Positions 23,020 through 30,642 of a stretch of DNA of 32,998 nucleotides are shown here, in pieces. Position numbers and translations under genes: made by a program. The DNA is from an uncultured Collinsella sp. Its GTDB lineage: Bacteria; Actinomycetota; Coriobacteriia; Coriobacteriales; Coriobacteriaceae. Under the pieces are notes generated by a model. That model saw only the letters and a list, made by a program, of their open reading frames with translations. It did no database searches and had not been told where the DNA came from. The stretch spans positions 1 through 32,998 of the forward strand of contig CAUGTZ010000026.1 in NCBI GenBank assembly GCA_959602645.1. Direction: 5' to 3'. The number at the start of each line of letters is the position of its first letter. The stretch's first letter is position 1.

Positions 23020-24081
23020 TTAGTAGTCGAACTGGTGATAGTAACGACGGTAGTTGAGGTTGTGCTTGGTGACCGTCTCGTAGTAAGCGGCAAGGCGATC
23101 GGTGATCAGCGAGGAGAGGATCCACGGGGAGACGATGACGCGGAACTCGTCGTCAAGGCCGGGGATCGCGAACTCGGCAGTGTCGATGACGTTGATGTCG
23201 GTGTCGCCGGTCACGCCGCGGGTCAGGAACGCGCGGACGCGCTCGTCGAGCTTGCGGTTCTCGTCCTCGCCCATGAACAGGAAGACCGGGACGCCGGGCT
23301 CCACGAGCTCGAGGGTGCCGTGGAAGAAGTCGGCCGAGGTGATGTAGCGGGTGCGCTTCCACTGCATCTCCTCCAGGATGCACATCGAGAACAGGATCGC
23401 CTCGCCCCACAGGGCACCGGAGCCGATGAACATGGTGTAGGGGGCCAGGGCGTACTTCTTGGCGAGCTCCTCGGCGCGCGGCTCGAAGCTCTTGCGGATG
23501 TCGACCAGGTGGGTCCAAACGTCCTTGGTCTGCTCGATGAACTTATCGAACTGCGGGAAGCAGCCACGGCGATTGAGCAGGCGCAGGCCGAAGCAGTCGG
23601 CGAGGTAGTAGCCCATCTCGCAGCCACCGTTACCATGATCGGAAGCCATCTTGACGCAATTCTCGGCGCCGACAGCCTGGCCGATGGGGCCCTCAGGCTT
23701 GGTCATGGCGTAGACGCGCATGCCCTTTTCCTTCATCTTCTTGACGGCCTCGAGGACCTCGGGGGTGGTGCCGGACTCGGAGGCGGTGAGCACGACGGAC
23801 TTCTCGGTCATGCGCTTGTGGCCCATGACGTTCCACTCGGCGGCGTGGATCAGGTAGACCTCGAGGTCGCGGTCGCCGAACTTGTTCATGAGGTACTCAA
23901 GTTGCATGAGCTCGTCCCAGGTGCCGCCGACGCCCATCAGGAACACGGCGTCGTAGCCCTCGTCGGCGACCTTGTCGGCGAGCTCAATCATCTTCTTGCC
24001 GGTCTCGTAGACGTTCTTGCCGTCCTCGACGTAGCCCTCCTGGCTAAAGTGCATGATCTCGATCTTCTCGGTTTCCTTCAT
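23020..24081 (-). CDS. SIS-domain FrlB/FraB-like sugar-amine phosphate deglycase, locus A
   Basis: The 353-residue product has two SIS domains. The first contains FLMGVGGTWDE (47-57) and TASESGTTPEVLEAVKKMK (99-117), the phosphosugar-binding serine/threonine loop. The second contains FIGSGALWGEAILFSMCILE (218-237), the active-site region TSADFFHGTLELVEPGVP (248-265) and a C-terminal YRRYYHQFDY. The block ELVEPGVP...GEDENR and the RRYY ending are like E. coli FrlB, which cleaves fructoselysine 6-phosphate to glucose 6-phosphate and lysine. The common GEFxHGP signature reads ADFFHGT here. It is the first gene of locus A, with AAAGGAAAAG before the ATG. Amadori-type substrate is likely; an aminosugar isomerase is the alternative. 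Confidence 0.78.
   Translation of the reverse strand: MKETEKIEIMHFSQEGYVEDGKNVYETGKKMIELADKVADEGYDAVFLMGVGGTWDELMQLEYLMNKFGDRDLEVYLIHAAEWNVMGHKRMTEKSVVLTASESGTTPEVLEAVKKMKEKGMRVYAMTKPEGPIGQAVGAENCVKMASDHGNGGCEMGYYLADCFGLRLLNRRGCFPQFDKFIEQTKDVWTHLVDIRKSFEPRAEELAKKYALAPYTMFIGSGALWGEAILFSMCILEEMQWKRTRYITSADFFHGTLELVEPGVPVFLFMGEDENRKLDERVRAFLTRGVTGDTDINVIDTAEFAIPGLDDEFRVIVSPWILSSLITDRLAAYYETVTKHNLNYRRYYHQFDY
23132..23983. repeat. Gene-conversion-like blocks shared with the locus B SIS gene (copy A)
   Basis: Two segments of this SIS gene are nearly identical to the locus B paralogue. Block 1 is 23132-23488 and matches 28323-28679 over 357 bases with about two differences. Block 2 is 23731-23983 and matches 28922-29174 over 253 bases with no difference that I see. 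The 242 bases between the blocks, and both gene ends, differ at many positions. Even third codon positions are conserved in the blocks, so selection on protein alone does not explain it. Confidence 0.85.
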
Positions 24082-24126
24082 GGCTTTTCCTTTCTGTCCT
24101 GCACGCAACTCTATACATCGCGTTTC

Positions 24127-24235
24127 TTTTCGATACCAATTATAGACATACACCTAATGTGTTTTTAATACCACTTATCAATCTGCTCAAATCCTCGGTG
24201 AACGGTCGAAATTCTCTGGTGAGTGGTATTAAATT
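24127..24235 (-). promoter_or_regulatory. Promoter and operator region of PTS locus A
   Basis: On the minus strand a promoter reads TTAAAA (24163-24168), 18 bp, TATAAT (24139-24144). Two GGTAT sites overlap it: AAGTGGTATTAAAA (24163-24176) covers the -35 box and AATTGGTATCGAAAA (24127-24141) overlaps the -10 box. A third site, AGTGGTATTAAA (24222-24233), is a perfect 12-base inverted repeat of the first. The block TCGGTGAACGGTCGA (24195-24209) lies between. The same motifs in the same order occur upstream of locus B. Repression by a GntR/UTRA protein from this window is the likely function. Confidence 0.6.
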
Positions 24236-24251
24236 AGAATTGAATGTATAG

Positions 24252-25466
24252 CTAACGCCTCTGGCGCCTCCCTTGTGTGACAAAGAACAGCGTTCCTACC
24301 AGCGCAATAATGGTCGATGCCCCAAACAGTACCGTCTGGACACCCAAAGCCTCCGCCAAAAACGGAGCCGCCAGCAGCGGCAGCACGCCGGCGCTCATCA
24401 GGCCAAAACGCACAAAGCCGGTAATGCGCCCCAGGTATTTGATGTCAGCGCGCTCCTGAATCAAGATCATCTGCAGCGGTTCCAGGAATCCCCAGGCCAG
24501 ACCGTTAATCGCCTGACCGATAATCGCGACCCCCAGCATATCGGTGCCCACGTACACCATGGACCCAATGCCCACGGCCATGAGCGCGCCGAGCAGCAAT
24601 CGCAGGTTGACATGGCGGGCAGAAAGCTTGGTCAGGATGAACGCGCCCACCGAGGAAGTGAGGCCCACGACCGAGGACAGCCAGCCCAGCCAGACGATAT
24701 CCACGTTGAGCACATCGCGATAGAACAACGACTCCAGCGAATCGAACGCGCCAAACGCAAAGAAGCCCAGAAAGCCCGAGATAAAGATAAGGCGCAGGTC
24801 GTGGTCGCGAAACGTAAGTCGCGCGCCCTCGGCCATGCCGCCCAGAATGCCGCCCTTCGGCTTCTCCCCTTTTGCGGGAGCAACACACTCGTGACAGCCC
24901 AAGGAGAGCACGGCCGCCACACCCATCATGCCCGCCATGAGCAGATAGACCGATTGCGTGGCAAAACAGCTCACGATGGCACCACCGAGCAGCGGGCCAG
25001 CGGTATAGGCGATATTGCTGTAGAACACCATGAGACCGTTCACGCGGGTACGGCCCTCGGTGGTCGACTCTAGGTATCCCGGAAACGCATGCGTACAGGT
25101 GTTGATAAAGCCGCCCGCAAGCCCCAAGACGCACGCGGCAAACACAAGCCCGGGGACAGACAACGGCGCCAACCCCACGCCAAGCGATAGCACCGCCGTA
25201 ATCACGCACGTCACAAACGACGTCCGGCGCGGTCCAAAGCGGTCGATGACCGAGCCCGACACCATATTGCCCGCCGACGTCATAAGATTGCGTACGAGCG
25301 TAATGGCAGCAACCAAAAAGGCCGTGCCAGCCAAATCATACGTCGCCGCGCCGATAAGCCCTAAAAAGTACACCGCGTTGTTGGCGCACCATTGCAGGGA
25401 CTCAATAAGAATCAGCCTGACCTCTGCCGGCGTCAGGCGCATTGCTTCGCGATCCTTCGCGAACAT
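24252..25466 (-). CDS. MFS transporter
   Basis: A 404-residue major facilitator with about 12 hydrophobic segments. DRFGPRRTS after the second helix is the family loop-2/3 motif (usually DRxGRR), followed by a GLAGGFINTCTHAFPGYLE segment and, in the second half, LEPLQMILIQERADIKYLGRITG. The last two resemble motifs in drug/sugar-type exporters of unknown specificity. The ATG at 25466 follows GAGGGAG; the frame stays open upstream, across a terminator and into the EIID gene, and is not used. It lies between the two PTS loci on the same strand and could export a product or be unrelated. Substrate not predictable. Confidence 0.85.
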   Translation of the reverse strand: MFAKDREAMRLTPAEVRLILIESLQWCANNAVYFLGLIGAATYDLAGTAFLVAAITLVRNLMTSAGNMVSGSVIDRFGPRRTSFVTCVITAVLSLGVGLAPLSVPGLVFAACVLGLAGGFINTCTHAFPGYLESTTEGRTRVNGLMVFYSNIAYTAGPLLGGAIVSCFATQSVYLLMAGMMGVAAVLSLGCHECVAPAKGEKPKGGILGGMAEGARLTFRDHDLRLIFISGFLGFFAFGAFDSLESLFYRDVLNVDIVWLGWLSSVVGLTSSVGAFILTKLSARHVNLRLLLGALMAVGIGSMVYVGTDMLGVAIIGQAINGLAWGFLEPLQMILIQERADIKYLGRITGFVRFGLMSAGVLPLLAAPFLAEALGVQTVLFGASTIIALVGTLFFVTQGRRQRR

Positions 25467-25485
25467 ACGAACTCCCTCTATACAA

Positions 25486-25525
25486 GTAAGGGGATGGAGG
25501 GCATAGGCCCGCTCCATCCCCTTAC
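25486..25525 (-). terminator. Strong hairpin after PTS locus B, before the MFS gene
   Basis: GTAAGGGGATGGAG (25486-25499) and CTCCATCCCCTTAC (25512-25525) form a perfect 14-bp stem with a 12-base loop. On the minus strand only TTGTAT follows, without a full T-run. It lies 34 bases after the EIID stop and 20 before the MFS start, directly upstream of the MFS ribosome binding site, so it probably ends or weakens the locus B transcript. Confidence 0.7.
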
Positions 25526-25558
25526 CAGGTTGCAATGACAGTCTATGCAGCCGGGCCC

Positions 25559-26383
25559 TTACGCCAGCACGCCGAAGAACGCGCCGACGATGCCCACGAC
25601 CATGGTGGCCACGATCAGCACCATGGGGTTGATCTTCTTGGACAGCAGCCAGTAGTACAGCCAGAAGGCGATCATGCCGAGCATGCCGGGCATGATGCCG
25701 TCCAGGATGTCCTGGAGGGTCTGGGCGTCGTCGCCCGAGCCGATGGCCACCGGGATGCTGGCCCAGAACATGTCCTTGCACATGGCGCCCACGACCATGA
25801 CGCCCACGATTCCCACGCAGGTCATGATCTTCTGCATGAGGCCGGTCCTCTGGGCCTCGTCCAGGAAGCCCACGCCCAGCTCGTAGCCCTTGACGGCGCC
25901 CCAGATGCGCAGCGCGAAGCCGGGGACGTTGTAGATGAGCAGGAAGGCGATGGGGCCGAAGGGGTTGCCGGCCTGGCACAGGCTGATGCCCACCGCGGCG
26001 GCGACCACGCGCAGCGTCGACAGGAAGATGGAGTCGCCGATGCCGGACAGCGGGCCCATGAGGGCGGCCTTGACGTCGTTGACGCTCTCGGGCTCGATCT
26101 CGCCGCGGGCGACCTTCTCCTCCATGGCCATCGCGATGCCGCCGACGAACGGGGCGAACTGGACGGTGATGTTGAAGAACGCGCAGTGGCGGTGCAGGGC
26201 CTCGGCGTAGTCGTCGGGGCGGCCGGCGTAGATCTTCTTGAGCATGTTGGCGACCATCAGGCAGAAGGCGATGTTCATCTGCTTGTAGTAGGTCCAGGAG
26301 AACTCCATGCCCAGGGCGCCGACGTTGACGGCGCTCTTGACGAGGTCGGAGCGCGTGATCTTGTTCTCGGGACTAGAAGTCAT
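25559..26383 (-). CDS. PTS mannose-family EIID component, locus B
   Basis: A 274-residue IID membrane subunit. It has SWTYYKQMNIAFCLMVANML near the N-terminus, AALMGPLSGIGDSIFLSTLR (about 105-124) and a C-terminal VVGIVGAFFGVLA. The ATG at 26383 is picked because it gives the same 11-base overlap with EIIC as in locus A; an ATG nine bases upstream is also possible. It shares the plan of the locus A EIID but differs at most positions, including the N-terminal WNYERM block, which is WTYYKQ here. The gene is strikingly rich in G and C at third positions compared with the first part of the neighbouring EIIC gene. Confidence 0.92.
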   Translation of the reverse strand: MTSSPENKITRSDLVKSAVNVGALGMEFSWTYYKQMNIAFCLMVANMLKKIYAGRPDDYAEALHRHCAFFNITVQFAPFVGGIAMAMEEKVARGEIEPESVNDVKAALMGPLSGIGDSIFLSTLRVVAAAVGISLCQAGNPFGPIAFLLIYNVPGFALRIWGAVKGYELGVGFLDEAQRTGLMQKIMTCVGIVGVMVVGAMCKDMFWASIPVAIGSGDDAQTLQDILDGIMPGMLGMIAFWLYYWLLSKKINPMVLIVATMVVGIVGAFFGVLA

Positions 26384-27146
26384 CGTCCTCATCCCCTTCC
26401 GCGGAGAGCTGGGGCTGGGCTCCGCCCAGGCCGAGCAGGTCGAACTTGTCGATGCCGATGATGATGGCGATCAGGGCGACGCCCAGGACGGGCACGTTGG
26501 CGTAGGAGCACAGCAGGAAGCCCAGGAAGTAGAAGGGCACGAGCTGCTTGGTGAGCACCAGGCGGCCGAGCATGGCGAAGCCCATGGCAGGCAGGATGTT
26601 GGCGGCAACGCCAAAGCCAGCAAGGACAAAGGGCGGGATGAAGTCGAGCATGCCCTGGATGGCGTCAGCACCCAGATAGAACGACAGCGAGCACAGCAGG
26701 AACGCCATGATGATACCGGTCAAACCGATCAGGAAGTGCATCGCATAGACACCCTTAAGGTTGCCCTGGCCGGAGAAGACATCAGCGCGGTCAACCAGAA
26801 TCGGCAGGGCGGCGTTGAGGATGTTCTTGATGGCAAGGCACAGCGTGGCGATGGGCATAGCGAGCGCGATGGCTGCCTCGGTGCTCTGGCCCAACTGGAT
26901 AGCGAAGGCGCAGGCGAGCACGCCGCCGATCGTCTCATCAGGCGGCACGTAGGCGCCGATGGAGATCGAGCCCATGAACAGAAGCTCCAGGCTGGCGCCG
27001 ATCGCGAGGCCGGACTGCAGGTCCCCCAGCACCAGGCCCACGAGCGGGCACAGGACGATGGGGCGGAACGCGTAGAGCGTACCGAGCTGGAAGTCGAACT
27101 TACCAAATGCGGCGATAAGTCCGATGAGGATTGCTTGGGTAAGCAT
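26373..27146 (-). CDS. PTS mannose-family EIIC component, locus B
   Basis: A 257-residue IIC channel subunit: RPIVLCPLVGLVLGDLQSG (about 28-46), ASLELLFMGSISIGAYVPPD (about 51-70), ALAMPIATLCLAI (about 93-105) and PALGF-type PAMGFAMLGRLVL in the second half. The acidic tail ends SAEGDEDDDF. GGAAAGGGGG precedes the start. Base usage changes within the gene at roughly 26600: the distal part toward EIID is more GC-rich and uses fewer different codons than the proximal part. This could reflect recombination with another copy. Confidence 0.93.
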   Translation of the reverse strand: MLTQAILIGLIAAFGKFDFQLGTLYAFRPIVLCPLVGLVLGDLQSGLAIGASLELLFMGSISIGAYVPPDETIGGVLACAFAIQLGQSTEAAIALAMPIATLCLAIKNILNAALPILVDRADVFSGQGNLKGVYAMHFLIGLTGIIMAFLLCSLSFYLGADAIQGMLDFIPPFVLAGFGVAANILPAMGFAMLGRLVLTKQLVPFYFLGFLLCSYANVPVLGVALIAIIIGIDKFDLLGLGGAQPQLSAEGDEDDDF

Positions 27147-27173
27147 ATATCCCCCTTTCCTAATAGGACACTA

Positions 27174-27193
27174 CGAAGAGCTCAGACTCTTCG
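27174..27193 (-). other. Small hairpin between EIIB and EIIC of locus B
   Basis: CGAAGAG (27174-27180) pairs perfectly with CTCTTCG (27187-27193) around a six-base loop in the 58-base gap between the two genes. There is no T-run, so it is more likely an mRNA stability or processing hairpin than a terminator. Confidence 0.4.
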
Positions 27194-27204
27194 AAATTGA
27201 ACGC

Positions 27205-27687
27205 CTAGAGCACGCTTGCGCAGTCAACCTTGGGGTCATCGGCCAGAGGACGGATCTCGACCTCGACGCCGTTGTTCAGCATCTCACGCACATCGGCCTC
27301 CTCGGCTGCAGTCAGGAAGATCTGACGAGAGACCTGACGAGCATCGGGGCGCTTCTCGTCCTTGGGCTTGGTGTTGCCCAGGTTGACCGACTTGATCTGC
27401 GGGCAGCCTTCAACAAGCTGCTTTGCCTCAGCGATGGTGGCGACACAGATAATCATCTTGTATTTGTCAGTCACACCCGAGTTAATGGCCTCGATGGCAT
27501 TCGCCATATCCTTGATGACGAGCTTGCAGCCGGCAGGCTTGCCCATCTTGAGCGTCGTCTTCCACACCGGGTCGTTGGCGACCTTATCGCCCACGCAGAA
27601 AATGCAGTTGGAGCCAAGGCCCTGGACCCAAGAGACCGCGACCTGGCCATGAAGCAGGCGATGGTCGACGCGAAGTAGCTGAATCAT
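27205..27687 (-). CDS. PTS mannose-family EIIB component, locus B
   Basis: A 160-residue cytoplasmic IIB protein with phosphohistidine His13 in VDHRLLHGQVAVSW. SGVTDKYKMIICVAT (about 84-98), VNLGNTKPKDEKR (about 116-128) and QVSRQIFLTAAEEADV are the other conserved parts. A few residues after NLGN, KPKDEKRPDA is inserted relative to locus A. I choose the ATG at 27687, whose alignment with locus A is exact; the frame opens five codons earlier with TTG. A G-rich GGGGGG tract serves as ribosome binding site. It lies 57 bases after EIIA. Confidence 0.93.
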   Translation of the reverse strand: MIQLLRVDHRLLHGQVAVSWVQGLGSNCIFCVGDKVANDPVWKTTLKMGKPAGCKLVIKDMANAIEAINSGVTDKYKMIICVATIAEAKQLVEGCPQIKSVNLGNTKPKDEKRPDARQVSRQIFLTAAEEADVREMLNNGVEVEIRPLADDPKVDCASVL

Positions 27688-27744
27688 AATGTGACCCCCC
27701 AAAGGTCTTGTGCCGTCTTACGGCGTGTCAGTAGGTGCTGCGGA

Positions 27745-28164
27745 TTAGAACTCTTCTTCCTCTTCGTCATCGACCAAAAGATCGTTGACAAACTTCACGC
27801 GCGTATCGTCCGCAGCGACGATGGCGCGAATCGTCTCCTCAACCGGCGCCGACTCGTCAGAGAACAGCAGCTGGATAAGCAGAGGAAGGTTCATGTTGGT
27901 AACGAGGTACGTGCGGGGACGCGTCTGGACGATCTTGGTGAACTCGTTGTTGACGCTGCCGCCAAAGAGGTCGGTGCAGACAACGACATCATCGTCGGCA
28001 GCCATGCCTGCCAGCAGTTTTTGGGCCTCCTCGGCCACGTCCATGCGGTCATCGACGAACATCGAAAGATCGTGGACGTTGTCGCGAGCGCCCGAGAGCA
28101 GCTCGACACTCTCCTTGATGCCGGTAGCGAAGTGCGCATGGCTGGCGATGATGTACTGCCTCAT
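27745..28164 (-). CDS. PTS mannose-family EIIA component, locus B
   Basis: A 139-residue IIA protein nearly colinear with that of locus A. The phosphohistidine is His9 in IASHAHFATGI, and DDDVVVCTDLFGGSVNNEF with TNMNLPLLIQLLF match the other copy almost exactly. The C-terminus ends in an acidic run, VDDEEEEEF, where locus A has GQAELDEF. It takes phosphate from HPr for EIIB. The start follows GAGAGGAA. It lies 46 bases after the SIS gene, with no clear terminator in the gap. Confidence 0.93.
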   Translation of the reverse strand: MRQYIIASHAHFATGIKESVELLSGARDNVHDLSMFVDDRMDVAEEAQKLLAGMAADDDVVVCTDLFGGSVNNEFTKIVQTRPRTYLVTNMNLPLLIQLLFSDESAPVEETIRAIVAADDTRVKFVNDLLVDDEEEEEF

Positions 28165-28210
28165 TCTGTGTTCCTCTCAATAGCCCGGCGCGTTCCCGCA
28201 CCCGTTTTCT

Positions 28211-29272
28211 TTAGTAGTCGAACTGGTGATAGTAGCGACGATACTTGAGGTTGTGCTTGGTGACCGTCTCGTAGTAGCGAGCCAGGCGGTCGGTAACGAG
28301 CACCGTCAGAATCCACGGAGACACGATGACGCGGAACTCGTCGTCAAGGCCGGGGATCGCGAACTCGGCGGTGTCGATGACGTTGATGTCGGTGTCGCCG
28401 GTCACGCCGCGGGTCAGGAAGGCGCGGACGCGCTCGTCGAGCTTGCGGTTCTCGTCCTCGCCCATGAACAGGAAGACCGGGACGCCGGGCTCCACGAGCT
28501 CGAGGGTGCCGTGGAAGAAGTCGGCCGAGGTGATGTAGCGGGTGCGCTTCCACTGCATCTCCTCCAGGATGCACATCGAGAACAGGATCGCCTCGCCCCA
28601 CAGGGCACCGGAGCCGATGAACATGGTGTAGGGGGCCAGGGCGTACTTCTTGGCGAGCTCCTCGGCGCGCGGCTCGAAGCGCTTGCGGATATCGAGCATG
28701 TCCTTCCAGATGTCCTTGGTCTGCTCGATAAACAGATCGAACTTGGGGAAGCAGCCGCGACGGTTGAGCAGGCGCAGGCCGAAGCAGTCGGCGAGGTAGT
28801 AGCCCTTCTCGCAGCCGCCCGAACCATGGTCAGAAGCCATGGCGACGCAGTTCTCGGCGCCGACAGCCTGGCCGATGGGGCCCTCGGGCTTGGTCATGGC
28901 GTAGACGCGCACGCCCATGCCCTTCATCTTCTTGACGGCCTCGAGGACCTCGGGGGTGGTGCCGGACTCGGAGGCGGTGAGCACGACGGACTTCTCGGTC
29001 ATGCGCTTGTGGCCCATGACGTTCCACTCGGCGGCGTGGATCAGGTAGACCTCGAGGTCGCGGTCGCCGAACTTGTTCATGAGGTACTCAAGTTGCATGA
29101 GCTCGTCCCAGGTGCCGCCGACGCCCATCAGGAACACGGCGTCGTAGCCCTCGTCGGCGACCTTGTCGGCGAGCGCGGTCATCTTCTTGCCGGTCTCGTA
29201 GAGCGCCTTGCCGTCCTCGAGATAGCCCTCCTGGTCGAAATGCATGATCTCGATCTTCTCGGTTTCCTTCAT
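28211..29272 (-). CDS. SIS-domain FrlB/FraB-like sugar-amine phosphate deglycase, locus B
   Basis: A 353-residue paralogue of the locus A SIS protein, the same length with no gaps. It keeps LMGVGGTWDE (48-57), SESGTTPEVLEA (101-112), the second-domain SGALWGEAILFSMCILEEMQ and the altered ADFFHGT (250-256). Differences cluster around residues 112-200, for example ASDHGSGGCEKGYY against ASDHGNGGCEMGYY, and in the last 40 residues, so substrate preference may differ slightly. Like FrlB, it probably cleaves a 6-phosphorylated Amadori product made by the PTS. AAAGGAGAG precedes the ATG. It lies 60 bases after a third, distinct SIS gene. Confidence 0.78.
   Translation of the reverse strand: MKETEKIEIMHFDQEGYLEDGKALYETGKKMTALADKVADEGYDAVFLMGVGGTWDELMQLEYLMNKFGDRDLEVYLIHAAEWNVMGHKRMTEKSVVLTASESGTTPEVLEAVKKMKGMGVRVYAMTKPEGPIGQAVGAENCVAMASDHGSGGCEKGYYLADCFGLRLLNRRGCFPKFDLFIEQTKDIWKDMLDIRKRFEPRAEELAKKYALAPYTMFIGSGALWGEAILFSMCILEEMQWKRTRYITSADFFHGTLELVEPGVPVFLFMGEDENRKLDERVRAFLTRGVTGDTDINVIDTAEFAIPGLDDEFRVIVSPWILTVLVTDRLARYYETVTKHNLKYRRYYHQFDY
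28323..29174. repeat. Gene-conversion-like blocks shared with the locus A SIS gene (copy B)
   Basis: 28323-28679 and 28922-29174 are the partners of 23132-23488 and 23731-23983. Spacing between the blocks is the same in both copies, so the alignment is colinear. The intervening part encodes the diverged residues around 115-197. Confidence 0.85.
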
Positions 29273-29332
29273 TTGTCTCTCCTTTCTGGGGTTGTTTCCA
29301 CATCCCCCATGCCAACGGGCATCAAAACCCGC

Positions 29333-30448
29333 TTACATTCCGTAACACTCAGCCGCTTTGGCCTTAAGCGCATTGACTGACTCTTCGTAGCCCTCTGCCT
29401 TGACCTCCATTTGCTTGGAGACGGCATCGAGATACGGGTGCACGTTCCATGACTTCAGACGCTCGGCGATCATGGCCGCAATCGTCTGGAAGAACACAAG
29501 ATTGGGAATTGCGCTGAGCAGCGGAGCCACCTGAGGCACCGCAACCTCGTGAGCCCTACCCTTGGGATGGGCCGTGAGCAGCACCGTTTTTGCCGTAACG
29601 TTCGATAGCGCATCGGCGATATTCGCAAGACGCTCCGACCCCTGCGGATCGTCGACGATAAACACCAGATAGCCCGGAACGATCTGCATCTCGGGACCGT
29701 GGACGAACTCCTCGCCTTCGTGATGCATGGCAGGAATCTTGATGGTCTCGCTCAGCTTGAGCGCTGCCTCCTCGGCAACACCATAGTTGGGGCCGTTGCC
29801 GACGACCATGGCGGGCATGTGCTCAGAAAGCTCGAGCATGTGATCTTGGACATATGCCTCGGCGGTCTTGCACATCACGGCATTAGCCTGGATAGCCTCG
29901 CGCAGGTCATCAAGACGCTGAGCAACGCCCTTGGCGTCAATCGTTCCGCGCGCCTGACCGCCGTAAATACCAAAGAGCACCAGGTACTCAACGAGAACCT
30001 CGACGCCCAGAGTCACAAAGTCCACCGACTCGACGCCCACACCGTAGTCAAGAACGATGTCAGCGTGTTCCTTGATGGGTGCCTCGACGTTTGCCGTGAG
30101 CGCAACTGCAGCCATATCGTGTGCGCGCATGTAATCGAGCGCCGCAATCGTATTGGTTGAATAGCCGCTCTGCGAGACGGCAATGTTAAGCGCATGCTGT
30201 GGATAGGTGTGTTCAAAATCGACGAAGGCCTCGGGCGTCACAACGGACACCTGCATCTGCAGCGCATCTTGCAGGTAATCGCGGGCGCAATCGGCGGCAT
30301 GGCGCGACGAACCCGAAGCAACGATGCGCAGTGCATCAAAAGAACCGGACTGGAAAATATCAACGAGCTGCGCTACCAGCTCAGACGAACGCTCGAGGTT
30401 CTCCCCCATACGCACATGGGCAAGCTGAACGTAATCGAGCATCTTCAT
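29333..30448 (-). CDS. Third SIS-domain protein, GfrE/GlmS-isomerase-like, first gene of locus B
   Basis: A 371-residue two-domain SIS protein not closely similar to the other two. It has ASGSSRHAADCARDYL (44-59), SQSGYSTNTIAALDYM (92-107), VVGNGPNYGVAEEAALKLSE (215-234) and EGEEFVHGPEMQIVP (244-258). The EFxHGP signature is intact here, unlike in the two FrlB-like copies. In Salmonella the gfr operon joins a mannose-type PTS with two SIS deglycases, GfrE for glucoselysine 6-phosphate and GfrF for fructoselysine 6-phosphate; this gene and its neighbour have a comparable arrangement. The ATG at 30448 follows GAGGTGAG. AgaS- or GlmS-like aldose-ketose isomerase activity is the alternative. Confidence 0.72.
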   Translation of the reverse strand: MKMLDYVQLAHVRMGENLERSSELVAQLVDIFQSGSFDALRIVASGSSRHAADCARDYLQDALQMQVSVVTPEAFVDFEHTYPQHALNIAVSQSGYSTNTIAALDYMRAHDMAAVALTANVEAPIKEHADIVLDYGVGVESVDFVTLGVEVLVEYLVLFGIYGGQARGTIDAKGVAQRLDDLREAIQANAVMCKTAEAYVQDHMLELSEHMPAMVVGNGPNYGVAEEAALKLSETIKIPAMHHEGEEFVHGPEMQIVPGYLVFIVDDPQGSERLANIADALSNVTAKTVLLTAHPKGRAHEVAVPQVAPLLSAIPNLVFFQTIAAMIAERLKSWNVHPYLDAVSKQMEVKAEGYEESVNALKAKAAECYGM

Positions 30449-30473
30449 CGTCTCACCTCGTAACAAATCATTA

Positions 30474-30603
30474 GTATTTGATACCAATCACAGTTACAGG
30501 TTACGGCTTTTTGATACCTCTTTGTCGATTAATTTATCCCCATCGGCGAACGGTCGATTTTGAGCCATGTAAGGTTGTATATACGGTCTGCTCAACGAAT
30601 CAA
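30474..30603 (-). promoter_or_regulatory. Promoter and operator region of PTS locus B
   Basis: Two sites match those of locus A: AAGAGGTATCAAAA (30508-30521) and GATTGGTATCAAATA (30474-30488), 33 bp apart against 35 in locus A. The block TCGGCGAACGGTCGA (30543-30557) lies 29 bp further upstream, as in locus A (27 bp). On the minus strand a possible promoter TTGATT, 16 bp, TATACA (30598-30603 and 30576-30581) lies above the block, so sites would be downstream of its start point; a second weak one overlaps the sites. The remaining stretch to the gntR stop at 30643 is AT-rich without other signals. Confidence 0.55.
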
Positions 30604-30642
30604 AATTCCGTCAACTTTTCAGCCCGTTATGCAAAAAACCAG

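Noticed and set aside
23005..24168. Plus-strand open frames opposite both SIS genes (also 28226-29380)
   Set aside because: They mirror each other only because the SIS genes are paralogues; composition is Leu/Gly/Asp/His-rich with no motifs.
25467..25979. 171-codon N-terminal extension of the MFS protein
   Set aside because: It overlaps EIID of locus B in another frame and crosses a strong hairpin; the ATG at 25466 has a good ribosome binding site.
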